Positions 16,879 through 25,393 of a DNA stretch of 54,846 bases are shown here, in pieces. Within the stretch, counting starts at the first letter, position 1, and each line of letters begins with the position of its first letter. The stretch spans positions 20,307-75,152 of the forward strand of contig NZ_JAMFTN010000028.1 in NCBI RefSeq assembly GCF_023922585.1, in the 5' to 3' direction. The position numbers were made by a program, and so were the translations under genes. Source of the DNA: Aliidiomarina quisquiliarum. GTDB taxonomy: Bacteria; Pseudomonadota; Gammaproteobacteria; Enterobacterales; Alteromonadaceae. A model generated the notes under the pieces. That model had not been told where the DNA came from, made no database searches, and saw only the letters and a program-made list of their open reading frames with translations.

Positions 16879-17097
16879 GTGCTAACTATTATTTTAAAAG
16901 TGCTACTTGTTGCACTCTTGCTGTATGTCATTGTGAATCTATTTCGAGCTTTATTTGCAGGCTTACGAAATGATCCAAATGCCCCTTCCATGACCCACTA
17001 TATTGGTCGCCGAGTATTGTTTTCGGCGGTGGTGTTAATACTTGTTATTGTGGCCTTAAGCTCGGGGGTGATAGAGCCAAACCCACGTCCTTATTAG
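16879..17097 (+). CDS. Small DUF2909-like membrane protein
   Basis: A 72-residue protein with two hydrophobic segments (about 4-26 and 47-66) joined by a polar loop containing FAGLRNDPN and MTHYIGRRVLFS, a layout of the DUF2909 type of small membrane proteins found beside cytochrome oxidase genes. Its function is not known. It is the only plus-strand gene within the oxidase locus, sitting between coxC and surf1. It probably shares a short divergent promoter region with surf1 and ends in a bidirectional terminator. Confidence 0.75.
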   Translation: MLTIILKVLLVALLLYVIVNLFRALFAGLRNDPNAPSMTHYIGRRVLFSAVVLILVIVALSSGVIEPNPRPY

Positions 17098-17120
17098 TTA
17101 ATACAACGGCCAGTGGGCCT

Positions 17121-17148
17121 AAAGCCGCCGTGTTAAAACGGCGGCTTT
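17121..17148. terminator. Bidirectional rho-independent terminator
   Basis: A perfect 11-bp stem, AAAGCCGCCGT (17121-17131) and ACGGCGGCTTT (17138-17148), has a six-base loop, with A and T runs on its two sides. It lies between the convergent DUF2909-like gene and the subunit III gene and would serve both strands. Confidence 0.85.
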
Positions 17149-17151
17149 TCG

Positions 17152-18030
17152 CTATAAAACATACACAAATACAAACAGGCACACCCAAACCACGTCAACA
17201 AAGTGCCAATACCAAACCGATCCCATAAAGGCGAATTGATTGTCTTTGTCGAAATGCCCGGCAAACACCCGTAAGGTCATAATAAATAGCATTAGTGCGC
17301 CTAACGTAACGTGCACACCATGAAAACCGGTAAGTAAAAAGAAGGTGTTGCCATACACACCCGAAGCTAAGGTTAAGCCCAGGTCGCGATATGCGTGCAC
17401 ATATTCGTAACCTTGAAAAAATAAAAACGTAACCCCTAAGGCCACAGTTAGCACTAACCATAGTTTAAGTTTACTGCGGTTGCCCGCTTCTAAGGCAATA
17501 TGGGCAAAGTGTAAAGTAATAGACGAAGTAACTAGCAGCATGGTGTTCAACAGTGGCAAACCAAACCAGCCCATTGCTTGGGTTTCAGTGCCACCGGGGG
17601 TTAGGGTAAGTGGCCAAATTGCTTCAAAGTGTGGCCACAATAATTGTGCTGTCATGGCGTTATTGCTGGCGCCACCTAACCAAGGCACTGCAATCATGCG
17701 GGCATAAAATAAAGCACCAAAAAAAGCACCAAAGAACATTACTTCAGAAAAAATAAACCACAACATGCCGTACTTGTAAGACCGGTTTAATTGCAAGTTA
17801 TGCATGCCAGCGCGCGACTCGCGAATTTGGTCACGAAACCAGCCTACCAGCATAATAAACAAAACGAAAATGCCTGCTCCAAGCACATAATGGCCAAAAC
17901 CAGCTTCTTGCTTCGACGCTTCAATAGTAAAGTGGGCTGCACCAAAGGCCATCAAGCCTAAGGCAAGGGCGCCGACAATAGGCCAAACGCTCTGATCTGG
18001 CACATAATATTTGGTAGGTTCAGTACTCAT
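17152..18030 (-). CDS. ctaE: Cytochrome c oxidase subunit III
   Basis: A 292-residue, seven-helix subunit of the aa3/caa3-type terminal oxidase. Helix segments such as SEVMFFGAFFGALFYAR and the C-terminal WYWHFVDVVWVCLFVFVY are signatures of subunit III. It is the last gene of the structural operon ctaC-ctaD-ctaG-ctaE and starts 15 bases after ctaG. Subunit III supports proton uptake and stability of subunit I and has no redox cofactor. Confidence 0.97.
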   Translation of the reverse strand: MSTEPTKYYVPDQSVWPIVGALALGLMAFGAAHFTIEASKQEAGFGHYVLGAGIFVLFIMLVGWFRDQIRESRAGMHNLQLNRSYKYGMLWFIFSEVMFFGAFFGALFYARMIAVPWLGGASNNAMTAQLLWPHFEAIWPLTLTPGGTETQAMGWFGLPLLNTMLLVTSSITLHFAHIALEAGNRSKLKLWLVLTVALGVTFLFFQGYEYVHAYRDLGLTLASGVYGNTFFLLTGFHGVHVTLGALMLFIMTLRVFAGHFDKDNQFAFMGSVWYWHFVDVVWVCLFVFVYVL

Positions 18031-18045
18031 TGTATTCCCCTCATG

Positions 18046-18618
18046 CTAACGGGCCGCGGTGGTTGCCACGTCCTTTACCTGATTAGTAATGTCGAACATG
18101 ACATACGACAAAGTCAGCCGATGAATGCTTGTTGGTAAGTCTGGATCTAAATAAAAGCGCATGGGCATAACGGCTGTTTCTTTGGCGGCCAAGGGTTGTT
18201 GTTCAAAACAAAAGCACTCGGTTTTGTTTAAATACAACGACGCCTCGCCTGGCGAAACCGACGGTAAAGCCTGCGCCATACGATTTTGATTAGTATGGTT
18301 TTCAACAATAAAGTTAACCTGCTTTAACTCACCGGGATGCATGGTTATTGACCGCGTTTCAGGCCGAAACGACCAAGGTGCTCCGCGGTCGGTGCGGGTG
18401 GTAAATTCAACCGTAACGGTGCGCGAAGTGTCAACCACCATGCCATCAATGGTCATGGCGGCTATATTTTCTGTACGGCCGTTAAAGCCGGTAAGTTCGC
18501 AGAACTTTTCATATAAAGGCACTAACGCAAAGCCAAAGGCAAACATAATAACCACTGCCGCCAGAAGCTTTGTGATAACGCCCGCATTGTCTTGGTTTTG
18601 CTGTTGCCGGTTGGTCAT
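18046..18618 (-). CDS. ctaG: Cytochrome c oxidase assembly protein CtaG/Cox11
   Basis: A 190-residue membrane-anchored copper chaperone that inserts CuB into subunit I. One transmembrane segment (about 16-35) precedes a periplasmic immunoglobulin-like domain with the copper motif CFCFEQQ near 135 and a third conserved cysteine in YEKFCELTG. It begins directly after the ctaD stop and precedes ctaE, the standard order in proteobacterial aa3 operons. Confidence 0.95.
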   Translation of the reverse strand: MTNRQQQNQDNAGVITKLLAAVVIMFAFGFALVPLYEKFCELTGFNGRTENIAAMTIDGMVVDTSRTVTVEFTTRTDRGAPWSFRPETRSITMHPGELKQVNFIVENHTNQNRMAQALPSVSPGEASLYLNKTECFCFEQQPLAAKETAVMPMRFYLDPDLPTSIHRLTLSYVMFDITNQVKDVATTAAR

Positions 18619-20214
18619 TTATTTCACCTCAGGTGGTGTGTCAAAGGTGTGGTATGGGGCTGGTGAAGGTACTGTCCACTCTAAACCTTCGGCGCCTTCC
18701 CAGGGTTTCGCCGGTGCCGGCTCGCCTTTCTTCATAGCGCACTTCACCATAACCACTAAGAAAATAAGTTGTGAGAAACCGAATAAAAAGCCACCTACAC
18801 TAATAATGGCGTTTAAATCGGCAAATTGCAGGGCATAGTCGGGGTAGCGCCGTGGCATACCGGCTAAGCCAACAAAGTGCATAGGAAAGAACAAAATATT
18901 GACCGATACCAGCGAACACCAGAAGTGCAATTTGCCAAGCTTTTCGTCGTACATTACGCCCGACCATTTAGGTATCCAATAGTAGGCCGCGGCCATAATT
19001 GAAAATACTGCGCCGGTTACCAATACGTAATGAAAGTGAGCAATAACGAAGTAAGTGTCATGGTATTGATAGTCAACGGGGGTTACGCCCAACATAATTC
19101 CCGACAGGCCACCAATGGTAAACAGCACCACGAAAGCAATGGCGAATAACATAGGAGTTTCAAAGGTCATCGAGCCTCGCCACATGGTGGTAACCCAGTT
19201 AAATATTTTCACCCCAGTGGGAACTGCAATAAGCATGGTCATGTACATAAAGAACAGCAGGGCAAAGGTTGGCATGCCGGTGGTGAACATGTGGTGGGCC
19301 CATACTAAGAACGACAAGCCTGCAATCGAAGCGGTGGCGTACACCATCGATGAGTAACCAAACAAAGGTTTACGCGCAAAAGCTGGAATAATTGCAGAGA
19401 TAATACCGAAGGAAGGTAAAATCATAATGTAAACTTCAGGGTGGCCAAAGAACCAAAATAAGTGTTGAAACAACACGGGGTCGCCGCCGCCAGCAGCGCT
19501 AAAGAAACTCGTGCCGAAGAATTTATCGGTTAGCACCATAGTGACAACGCCTGCCAGTACCGGCATAACCGCAATCAGTAGAAATGCAGTAATTAACCAA
19601 GTCCAAGCGAACATGGGCATTTTCATAAAACCCATACCTGGCGCCCGCATATTGACCACGGTGACAATAACGTTAATGGCACCCATAATCGACGACATAC
19701 CCATAATATGCATAGAAAACACGAATAACGCAGTTGAGTCGGTGCTATAGCTAGTTGAAAGTGGTGCGTAGAAGGTCCAACCGAAGGCAGGCCCACCGCC
19801 GGGCATAAACATCGACGACAACATGATTAAAAATGCAAAGGGTAGAATCCAAAAGCTCCAGTTGTTCATACGTGGTAAGGCCATGTCAGGAGCGCCAATC
19901 ATCATTGGTAACATCCAGTTGGCTAGCCCAACAAAGGCCGGCATTACCGCACCAAACACCATAATAACCCCGTGCATAGTGGTCATTTGGTTGAAAAAGT
20001 GCGGCTCTATAATTTGCATGCCGGGCTGAAACAGCTCCATGCGTATAACAAGGGCAAAACTGCCACCCAACATAAACATGAAAAAGCTAAACCATAAATA
20101 TAATGTGCCTATGTCTTTATGGTTGGTGGTGAATAGCCAGCGTTTAATGCCCGTTGGCTTGCTATGGTGATGCCCTGCGTGGGCGTCATTATTTTCGGCA
20201 ACTACAGTACTCAT
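18619..20214 (-). CDS. ctaD: Cytochrome c oxidase subunit I
   Basis: The 531-residue catalytic subunit of a heme-copper oxidase, with twelve transmembrane helices. Heme A and CuB ligands are visible in TMHGVIMVFG, WFFGHPEVYI, VWAHHMFTTG and HYVLVTGAVF. The GHPEVY glutamate marks a type A1 oxidase with both D and K proton channels. It couples reduction of O2 to water with proton pumping. It follows the cytochrome c-containing subunit II by 12 bases and is followed by ctaG with no gap. Confidence 0.98.
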   Translation of the reverse strand: MSTVVAENNDAHAGHHHSKPTGIKRWLFTTNHKDIGTLYLWFSFFMFMLGGSFALVIRMELFQPGMQIIEPHFFNQMTTMHGVIMVFGAVMPAFVGLANWMLPMMIGAPDMALPRMNNWSFWILPFAFLIMLSSMFMPGGGPAFGWTFYAPLSTSYSTDSTALFVFSMHIMGMSSIMGAINVIVTVVNMRAPGMGFMKMPMFAWTWLITAFLLIAVMPVLAGVVTMVLTDKFFGTSFFSAAGGGDPVLFQHLFWFFGHPEVYIMILPSFGIISAIIPAFARKPLFGYSSMVYATASIAGLSFLVWAHHMFTTGMPTFALLFFMYMTMLIAVPTGVKIFNWVTTMWRGSMTFETPMLFAIAFVVLFTIGGLSGIMLGVTPVDYQYHDTYFVIAHFHYVLVTGAVFSIMAAAYYWIPKWSGVMYDEKLGKLHFWCSLVSVNILFFPMHFVGLAGMPRRYPDYALQFADLNAIISVGGFLFGFSQLIFLVVMVKCAMKKGEPAPAKPWEGAEGLEWTVPSPAPYHTFDTPPEVK

Positions 20215-20226
20215 AAACCAGTCCCC

Positions 20227-21372
20227 TTATTCTTCGCCCTGAATGAAATTGAAAATGTCTGCCGCTTGCACTAAGTCGCCAGTGTTATTGCCCCAGGCAT
20301 TACGCTCGTAGGTAATTACCGCGGCCAATTCACTCATGCTTAGAGAGCTTCTGAATGCTTGCATAGCCGTTCCAGACGAACCATTCACGACAATATTTAT
20401 ATGTGCTGTTTTATCGCCAACGGCCATACCTTCGCCGGCTAATTTTGGGAATACACCAGGTATGCCCTGCCCGTTTGGTTGATGGCAAGCAGCACACTGA
20501 GAAAGATAAATGTTACGGCCGAGGTCCATTAGCTCGTCTTTCGACATTTCCATAGCCAATAACTTTTGTTCTTGTTCGGCTTCGGCGGCTAGGCGTTGCT
20601 CTTCCGAGTGCACCCAGGCTTCAAAGTCGGCAGGCTCTTTGGCTATTACCACAATGGGCATAAACGCGTGGCCTTGGCCACATAACTCGGCACAAAAACC
20701 GCGGTAAATACCGGGCTCTTTTATATTGGTCCACGACTCATTGATATAGCCGGGGTTGGCGTCCCGCTTAATGGCAAATTCAGGCACCCACCAAGAATGA
20801 ATCACGTCTTCCGAGGTAATTAAAAAACGTACTTTGGTGTTAGTGGGTAATACCAAAGGGCGATCTACCTCATGTAGGTAGTTTTCGCTTTTTGGTAAGC
20901 GGCCGTATATCTGTTCATTTGGCGTAGCTAAAATACTTTGAAACTGCACGTCGTAATCAAGGTAGTTATAGTGCCAGCGCCATTGCGACCCTGTTACTAC
21001 AATACTGAGTTCGGAATCGTCGGTATTATCAAGCTCTAGCAGTGTAATAGTGGCAGGCACTGCCATAGCTATTAAAATAATGAAGGGAATAATGGTCCAA
21101 ATAATTTCTATTTTTATATTTTCATGGAAGGTAGCTGGTTTACGGCCATTCGACTTGCGGTGCCGAATAATCGACACCAGCATGACGCTAAATACGCCCA
21201 CCGCTATAACCACGCATATATAAAACACCAGCATGTGTAAGTCATAAACCTTTTGGCTCATGTCGCTTATGCCTGGCGGCATATTTAGGCGTAGTTCATT
21301 ACTTGCTAATACATTGGGTGCATTTAAAGCAGCAGCCAAAGCCCATAATAGGCTTTTTGTTTTTATTTTCAC
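20227..21372 (-). CDS. ctaC: Cytochrome c oxidase subunit II with fused cytochrome c domain (caa3-type)
   Basis: Subunit II of 381 residues with an extra C-terminal cytochrome c domain. After a signal peptide (about 1-24) come two transmembrane helices (about 45-68 and 88-112) and the CuA cupredoxin domain with ligands His192, Cys227, Cys231, His235 and Met238. The fused domain has the heme-binding C293-AAC-H297. The frame runs back to an ATG at 21426, but the GTG at 21372 has AGGAGA 7 bases upstream and puts the signal peptide at the N-terminus, so I choose it. First gene of the operon. Confidence 0.95.
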   Translation of the reverse strand: MKIKTKSLLWALAAALNAPNVLASNELRLNMPPGISDMSQKVYDLHMLVFYICVVIAVGVFSVMLVSIIRHRKSNGRKPATFHENIKIEIIWTIIPFIILIAMAVPATITLLELDNTDDSELSIVVTGSQWRWHYNYLDYDVQFQSILATPNEQIYGRLPKSENYLHEVDRPLVLPTNTKVRFLITSEDVIHSWWVPEFAIKRDANPGYINESWTNIKEPGIYRGFCAELCGQGHAFMPIVVIAKEPADFEAWVHSEEQRLAAEAEQEQKLLAMEMSKDELMDLGRNIYLSQCAACHQPNGQGIPGVFPKLAGEGMAVGDKTAHINIVVNGSSGTAMQAFRSSLSMSELAAVITYERNAWGNNTGDLVQAADIFNFIQGEE

Positions 21373-21680
21373 TCGACTTCTCCTCTTATTCTTGCCATCT
21401 AAATACGCCACGGGGATGGCATACATGATGAAAAGAACAAAGAGGCCAGTAAGAACAGGAACGGCTTTCCCCTGAAATCGAAGCTCTTACTTAACCCTTT
21501 GTGGTAACTTGTAACTGTTTAGTAAAAATAGCCATGTTTTTAGATTTAGCAAATTGCTTTCTCAATTTAGGTAACCACAAAAAGCACTTGCTTAATTAAA
21601 GCTCAGCTCAACGTAGCACCAAAAATATAAATAAAAAAGGGGCTGTTGAATAACAGCCCCGAAAAGCACCCTACAAAGGG
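21373..21680. other. Intergenic region upstream of ctaC and downstream of the sulA-like gene
   Basis: About 308 bases without a supported gene. The right end holds the terminator of the lexA-sulA-like operon, and the left end holds the AGGAGA ribosome-binding site of ctaC. The oxidase operon promoter must lie here on the minus strand, but I see no hexamer pair good enough to call. An imperfect inverted pair (TTTGTGGTAAC near 21499 and GTAACCACAAA near 21581) is present, with no known meaning. Confidence 0.5.
21633..21660 (-). terminator. Rho-independent terminator of lexA-sulA-like operon
   Basis: A perfect nine-base-pair stem, GGGGCTGTT (21639-21647) and AACAGCCCC (21652-21660), has a four-base loop. 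On the minus strand it is followed by TTTTTT (21638-21633). It lies 20 bases after the stop of the sulA-like gene. Confidence 0.93.
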
Positions 21681-22106
21681 TTAGTGGAGTGGGGGGTTCT
21701 GTAGTGGACTAGTGAAGAGAAAGTTAACGCTCTTACTGTTGCGCGACACCAGCTGCAGGCGCTTTTCTTCACGCGGGCTGCAGTGGCCTAGCCAAGCAAT
21801 AACCAGCTGACTGTTATTTAACAGTAATGCTTGTTCAGTTGCCCAAACGGCTGTTTCAGTTGAACTTGGCGTAATGCAGCGAATGCGTTCTTTATTTATG
21901 CCTGCACTAGCCAGCTGGGTTAGAAAGTCGGCAGAAGGTCGGCCTATCAAAGTAACCCACTGGTTATCTTGGTGGCGCATACTACTAACGGTGGCCCAAA
22001 GTTGGTCGGTATTTAACTCAGGTATGGTAGCTTTTTTGGCTTCAACAGACTCATGGCCCCATAGCCCTGGGTGGCCTAAACGCTTATTTAACACGGAATG
22101 TTTCAT
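21681..22106 (-). CDS. SulA-like SOS cell-division inhibitor candidate
   Basis: A 141-residue protein starting inside the lexA stop (four-base overlap), so it is cotranscribed with lexA and should be SOS-induced. The central part ([30 protein letters not shown]) resembles the RecA-like fold of the SulA superfamily, which binds FtsZ and stops septation. Pairing of lexA with a sulA-like gene is known from other gammaproteobacteria such as pseudomonads. Sequence similarity to E. coli SulA is weak, so the function is inferred from position and fold. Followed by a strong terminator. Confidence 0.7.
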   Translation of the reverse strand: MKHSVLNKRLGHPGLWGHESVEAKKATIPELNTDQLWATVSSMRHQDNQWVTLIGRPSADFLTQLASAGINKERIRCITPSSTETAVWATEQALLLNNSQLVIAWLGHCSPREEKRLQLVSRNSKSVNFLFTSPLQNPPLH

Positions 22107-22723
22107 TGTAAACCTCCATTACGGATAACGCCTACAGCTAAGCCTTCAATACTGAGCGGTTGATGTGCTAAGTCGACCCGAATAATTGCAAACTCTTCAT
22201 TTTCTGGGTGTAGCAGAACCACACTGCCTTTGCGCTCAAAACGCTTTACTGTTACTTCGTCTTCAACGCGCGCAACAACAACTTGGCCATTGCGCACCTC
22301 TTGTGTTTTATGTACGGCTAAAAGGTCACCGTCGAGAATGCCTATGTCTTTCATGCTCATGCCCGACACCCGCAGTAAAAAGTCGGCATGGGGGCTAAAC
22401 ATGTTTTGGTCAACCTGGTAATGGGCTTCCACATGCTCTTGCGCAAGAATGGGTTCGCCGGCGGCTACTCGGCCAATAAGAGGCAGCCCTTCAAACTCCA
22501 GCAGGCTTTCTTCATGGAGTATACGAATTCCGCGAGACGTGCCAGGTGCCATTTCGATAGCACCTTTTTTGGCTAGGGCTTTTAAATGCTCTTCAGCGGC
22601 ATTCGGTGAGCGGAAGCCTAGCTGATGAGCAATTTCAGCACGAGTTGGTGGCATGCCGGTAGCTTCAATATGGGCCCGAACAAGTTCTAAAACTTCACTT
22701 TGTCTTGGTGTTAATGGTCGCAT
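22103..22723 (-). CDS. lexA: LexA repressor
   Basis: A 206-residue repressor of the SOS regulon. The N-terminal winged helix-turn-helix (about 1-65) includes [21 protein letters not shown]. The autocleavage site is Ala88-Gly89 in RVAAGEP, and the Ser-Lys dyad is Ser123 (GMSMKD) and Lys160 (VTVKRF). RecA filaments trigger self-cleavage and derepression. Two LexA boxes overlap its own promoter, giving autoregulation. Length is close to that of E. coli LexA (202). Confidence 0.98.
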   Translation of the reverse strand: MRPLTPRQSEVLELVRAHIEATGMPPTRAEIAHQLGFRSPNAAEEHLKALAKKGAIEMAPGTSRGIRILHEESLLEFEGLPLIGRVAAGEPILAQEHVEAHYQVDQNMFSPHADFLLRVSGMSMKDIGILDGDLLAVHKTQEVRNGQVVVARVEDEVTVKRFERKGSVVLLHPENEEFAIIRVDLAHQPLSIEGLAVGVIRNGGLQ

Positions 22724-22730
22724 AGGTCAC

Positions 22731-22746
22731 CTGTTTATCTGTACAG
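22731..22746. promoter_or_regulatory. LexA box 1 (proximal to lexA)
   Basis: CTGTTTATCTGTACAG fits the gammaproteobacterial CTG-N10-CAG operator with an AT-rich centre. It lies 8 bases before the lexA start codon, downstream of the predicted transcription start, and its centre is 20 bases from box 2. This two-box layout is as in E. coli lexA. Confidence 0.85.
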
Positions 22747-22750
22747 TATG

Positions 22751-22766
22751 CTGTCAGTATATACAG
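22751..22766. promoter_or_regulatory. LexA box 2 overlapping the lexA -10 element
   Basis: CTGTCAGTATATACAG is a second CTG-N10-CAG operator with a near-consensus right half (TATATACAG). It covers the predicted -10 hexamer of the lexA promoter, so bound LexA would block RNA polymerase directly. Confidence 0.9.
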
Positions 22767-22783
22767 TAATTAGCACTGTGCAA
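22756..22783 (-). promoter_or_regulatory. lexA promoter
   Basis: On the minus strand, -35 TTGCAC (22783-22778) and -10 TATACT (22761-22756) are 16 bases apart. The -10 lies within LexA box 2. The expected start of transcription is near 22749, giving a short leader that contains LexA box 1. Confidence 0.75.
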
Positions 22784-22926
22784 GGAACTGTTTAATAAAA
22801 ACACAAAATAGTGTTGCTTATGGCCATAACACAAGGAACCAATGAAGTGGTATCATCGTCTACAATATACCTGTACCTGCTAGGCGTATTTTACCACCAC
22901 GGCTGCAACAACAACTTGGACTATGC

Positions 22927-25383
22927 ATGAATAATACATCTTGGATTTATTACTTATTACGTTGGCCATTACGTTGGGTTACGCGCTTTAAGGCGATAGC
23001 TGATGAGCATGACACTCAAGCGTCGGCACCTGATCATGTGGTGTACGTTATGCGTAGTCCTTCAGCCACCGACTTATTAATAACTCAGCGGGCTGCAGGG
23101 CAGCTTAATTTACCCGACCCAACCTCAACCTTTTTTGTGAATGGTAAAGAGTTTCCTCGTGTGTTGTATGTGGAAGACGTACGCAAGCGTTTGGAATATG
23201 ACCCTATAGAACCATTTACCGAATTATTAAACTTGCACCAAGTCGACAATTCTTTGAATGTGGTTATGCACCCAGTAGCCTTGTTCTGGGGCCGTGAGCC
23301 CGGCAAAGATCACCGCGACGGTCGCACTATGGTGGCCGACATTGAAGTACCTGGAAAGTGGAAAAAGTTTTTACTTGTACTGTTTTCAGGGCGCGACATT
23401 TTAGTACGAATTTCACAACCCGTTAGTTTGCGCACCATGGCCGACAGCGAACGCACTGGCAGCGACTTGGCCTATAAACTGCGCCGTGTGGCTCGCACCC
23501 ACTTTGCCCGTTTACGTTATGCTGTAGCGGGGCCTAAATTAAGTGGCCGGCAAGAAATTATTACTGAGTTATTACGTTTGCCAGCGGTACGCAAAGCCAT
23601 TGCCGAAGAAGCTAAGTCGAAGCGTATTAGCGAAGCCAAAGCTGAACAAGTGGCGCGCGACTATTTACAAGAAATTGCCGCCGACTACCGCGACAGTTTA
23701 ATCCGCTTGGGCGATCGCTTTTTAAGCTGGCTATGGACCAAAATTTACCGAGGCATTTCAGTTAAAAATAGCGAAGAAGTGCGTAAGCTTGCTCAACAAG
23801 GGCATGAAATAATTTATGTGCCATGTCATCGCAGCCATATGGACTATATTTTGTTGAGCTACGTTATTTATAAAGAAGGCTTGGTACCTCCACATATTGC
23901 AGCGGGTGTTAACCTAAACTTCTTCCCCATGGGGCCTATTTTCCGCCGTGGTGGTGCGTTTTTTATTCGCCGTAGTTTCCGCGGCAATAAATTATATGGC
24001 GTGGTATTTCGTGAATATTTAGGCCGCTTATTTCAAAAAGGCTACGCCATAGAATACTTTATGGAAGGTGGCCGAAGCCGAACCGGGCGTTTGCTACCGC
24101 CTAAAACCGGTATGCTAGCCATGACCTTGCAAGGGCAGCTACGGGGCATAAATCGGCCTATTAGTTTAGTGCCAGTTTATGTGGGCTACGAGCACGTAAT
24201 GGAAGTAAACACGTACCACAGTGAACTGCGCGGTAAAAACAAAGAAAAAGAGTCCTTGTTCCAAGTGTTCGGCATACTACGTAAGTTACGTAATTTTGGT
24301 ACAGGCTTTGTTACTTTTGGCCAGCCAGTACGTTTATCAGACTACCTTGATAATTCTGCCCCGAACTGGCGCGAGTCGGTAACTTCCGGTACAGAAGAAC
24401 CCGCTCGGCCACGTTGGTTAACCCCAGCAGTAAACCAATTAGCAGAGTTATTAATGCGCCGAATTAACGACGGTGCAGCGGTGAATAGTATTAACCTAAC
24501 GGCCCTGTGCTTGTTAAGTGCGGAACGAGAAACGCTTACCAAAGACGAATTGGTTGCTCAGGTGGGAGCTTACATGCAGCTGCAAAAAGAGGTGCCCTTT
24601 AGCCGCAATTTACACTTACCAGAAGGCAGCTTTAGCGCAGAAGCCTATTGGCAGCATGCGGTTTCAATGGGCAAGTTTAAAGTGCAAGAAGACAGCACTG
24701 GCGCAGTGGTTAGCCTAGAGCACACGCAAGCTTTAAGCATGACCTATTACCGCAATAATATTTTGCACGCCTTTATTATTCCAGCTTTAGTGGCCCGTTA
24801 TGGTCGCGGCCATAGAAACTTTACCAGCTCTGAAGTGATCGCGTTTGTAGAGCAAATGTACCCAGTTATTCAAGCCGAAATGTTTTTAGGCCACGAGCTA
24901 GAAGACATTGGTGTATATGTTGCTGCCTTGTGTGAAGAGTTTGTGCGTTTAGGTTGGTTTGTAACGAGCGACAATGGTTTTGGCATAGCGCCGCGCGACA
25001 GCAAAGCCTATGTACAGCTGGTGTTGTTAGCTAATGCCGCCGGTGAAACCTTAGCTCGCTACGGGGTGGTGCTAGAGTTATTAGAGCAGTCGGCCAGCTT
25101 GTCGCGCAATGAACTCGAGCGCTATAGTGAACTGGTAGCAATTCGCTTAGGTGCGCGCCATGGTATCGACGCGCCCGAATTCTACGATAAAAAAATATTC
25201 AGCGTGTTGGTGGGGGTGCTTAAACACGAAGGTTATATTTCGGTTACCGAGCAAGGTGCTTTTGTTACCGACGAGCGCACCGACCGTTTTAGCAGCGAAG
25301 TAGACATATTACTTGGAAGCGCTATTCAAATGACCATTCGCGACTCAGTACAGCGCCTGTTAAAGGAGCAAACACAACCCTAG
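22927..25383 (+). CDS. plsB: Glycerol-3-phosphate 1-O-acyltransferase
   Basis: An 818-residue inner-membrane enzyme that transfers an acyl group from acyl-ACP or acyl-CoA to position 1 of glycerol-3-phosphate, the first step of phospholipid synthesis. The acyltransferase block I is HRSHMD (301-306), followed by RRGGAFFIRRSF (block II), YFMEGGRSRTG (block III) and ISLVPVYVGYE (block IV). Length is that of E. coli PlsB (about 807). It is divergent from lexA, as plsB is in E. coli, and ends 10 bases from the convergent ubiA. Confidence 0.97.
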   Translation: MNNTSWIYYLLRWPLRWVTRFKAIADEHDTQASAPDHVVYVMRSPSATDLLITQRAAGQLNLPDPTSTFFVNGKEFPRVLYVEDVRKRLEYDPIEPFTELLNLHQVDNSLNVVMHPVALFWGREPGKDHRDGRTMVADIEVPGKWKKFLLVLFSGRDILVRISQPVSLRTMADSERTGSDLAYKLRRVARTHFARLRYAVAGPKLSGRQEIITELLRLPAVRKAIAEEAKSKRISEAKAEQVARDYLQEIAADYRDSLIRLGDRFLSWLWTKIYRGISVKNSEEVRKLAQQGHEIIYVPCHRSHMDYILLSYVIYKEGLVPPHIAAGVNLNFFPMGPIFRRGGAFFIRRSFRGNKLYGVVFREYLGRLFQKGYAIEYFMEGGRSRTGRLLPPKTGMLAMTLQGQLRGINRPISLVPVYVGYEHVMEVNTYHSELRGKNKEKESLFQVFGILRKLRNFGTGFVTFGQPVRLSDYLDNSAPNWRESVTSGTEEPARPRWLTPAVNQLAELLMRRINDGAAVNSINLTALCLLSAERETLTKDELVAQVGAYMQLQKEVPFSRNLHLPEGSFSAEAYWQHAVSMGKFKVQEDSTGAVVSLEHTQALSMTYYRNNILHAFIIPALVARYGRGHRNFTSSEVIAFVEQMYPVIQAEMFLGHELEDIGVYVAALCEEFVRLGWFVTSDNGFGIAPRDSKAYVQLVLLANAAGETLARYGVVLELLEQSASLSRNELERYSELVAIRLGARHGIDAPEFYDKKIFSVLVGVLKHEGYISVTEQGAFVTDERTDRFSSEVDILLGSAIQMTIRDSVQRLLKEQTQP

Positions 25384-25393
25384 GATATAAGGC

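Noticed and set aside
18341-18838. 165-codon plus-strand frame across ctaG and ctaD
   Set aside because: It is antisense to two clearly real genes and has no recognisable domain.
21373-21426. N-terminal extension of ctaC from the ATG at 21426
   Set aside because: The extension MYAIPVAYLDGKNKRRSR would hide the signal peptide; the GTG at 21372 has a better ribosome-binding site.
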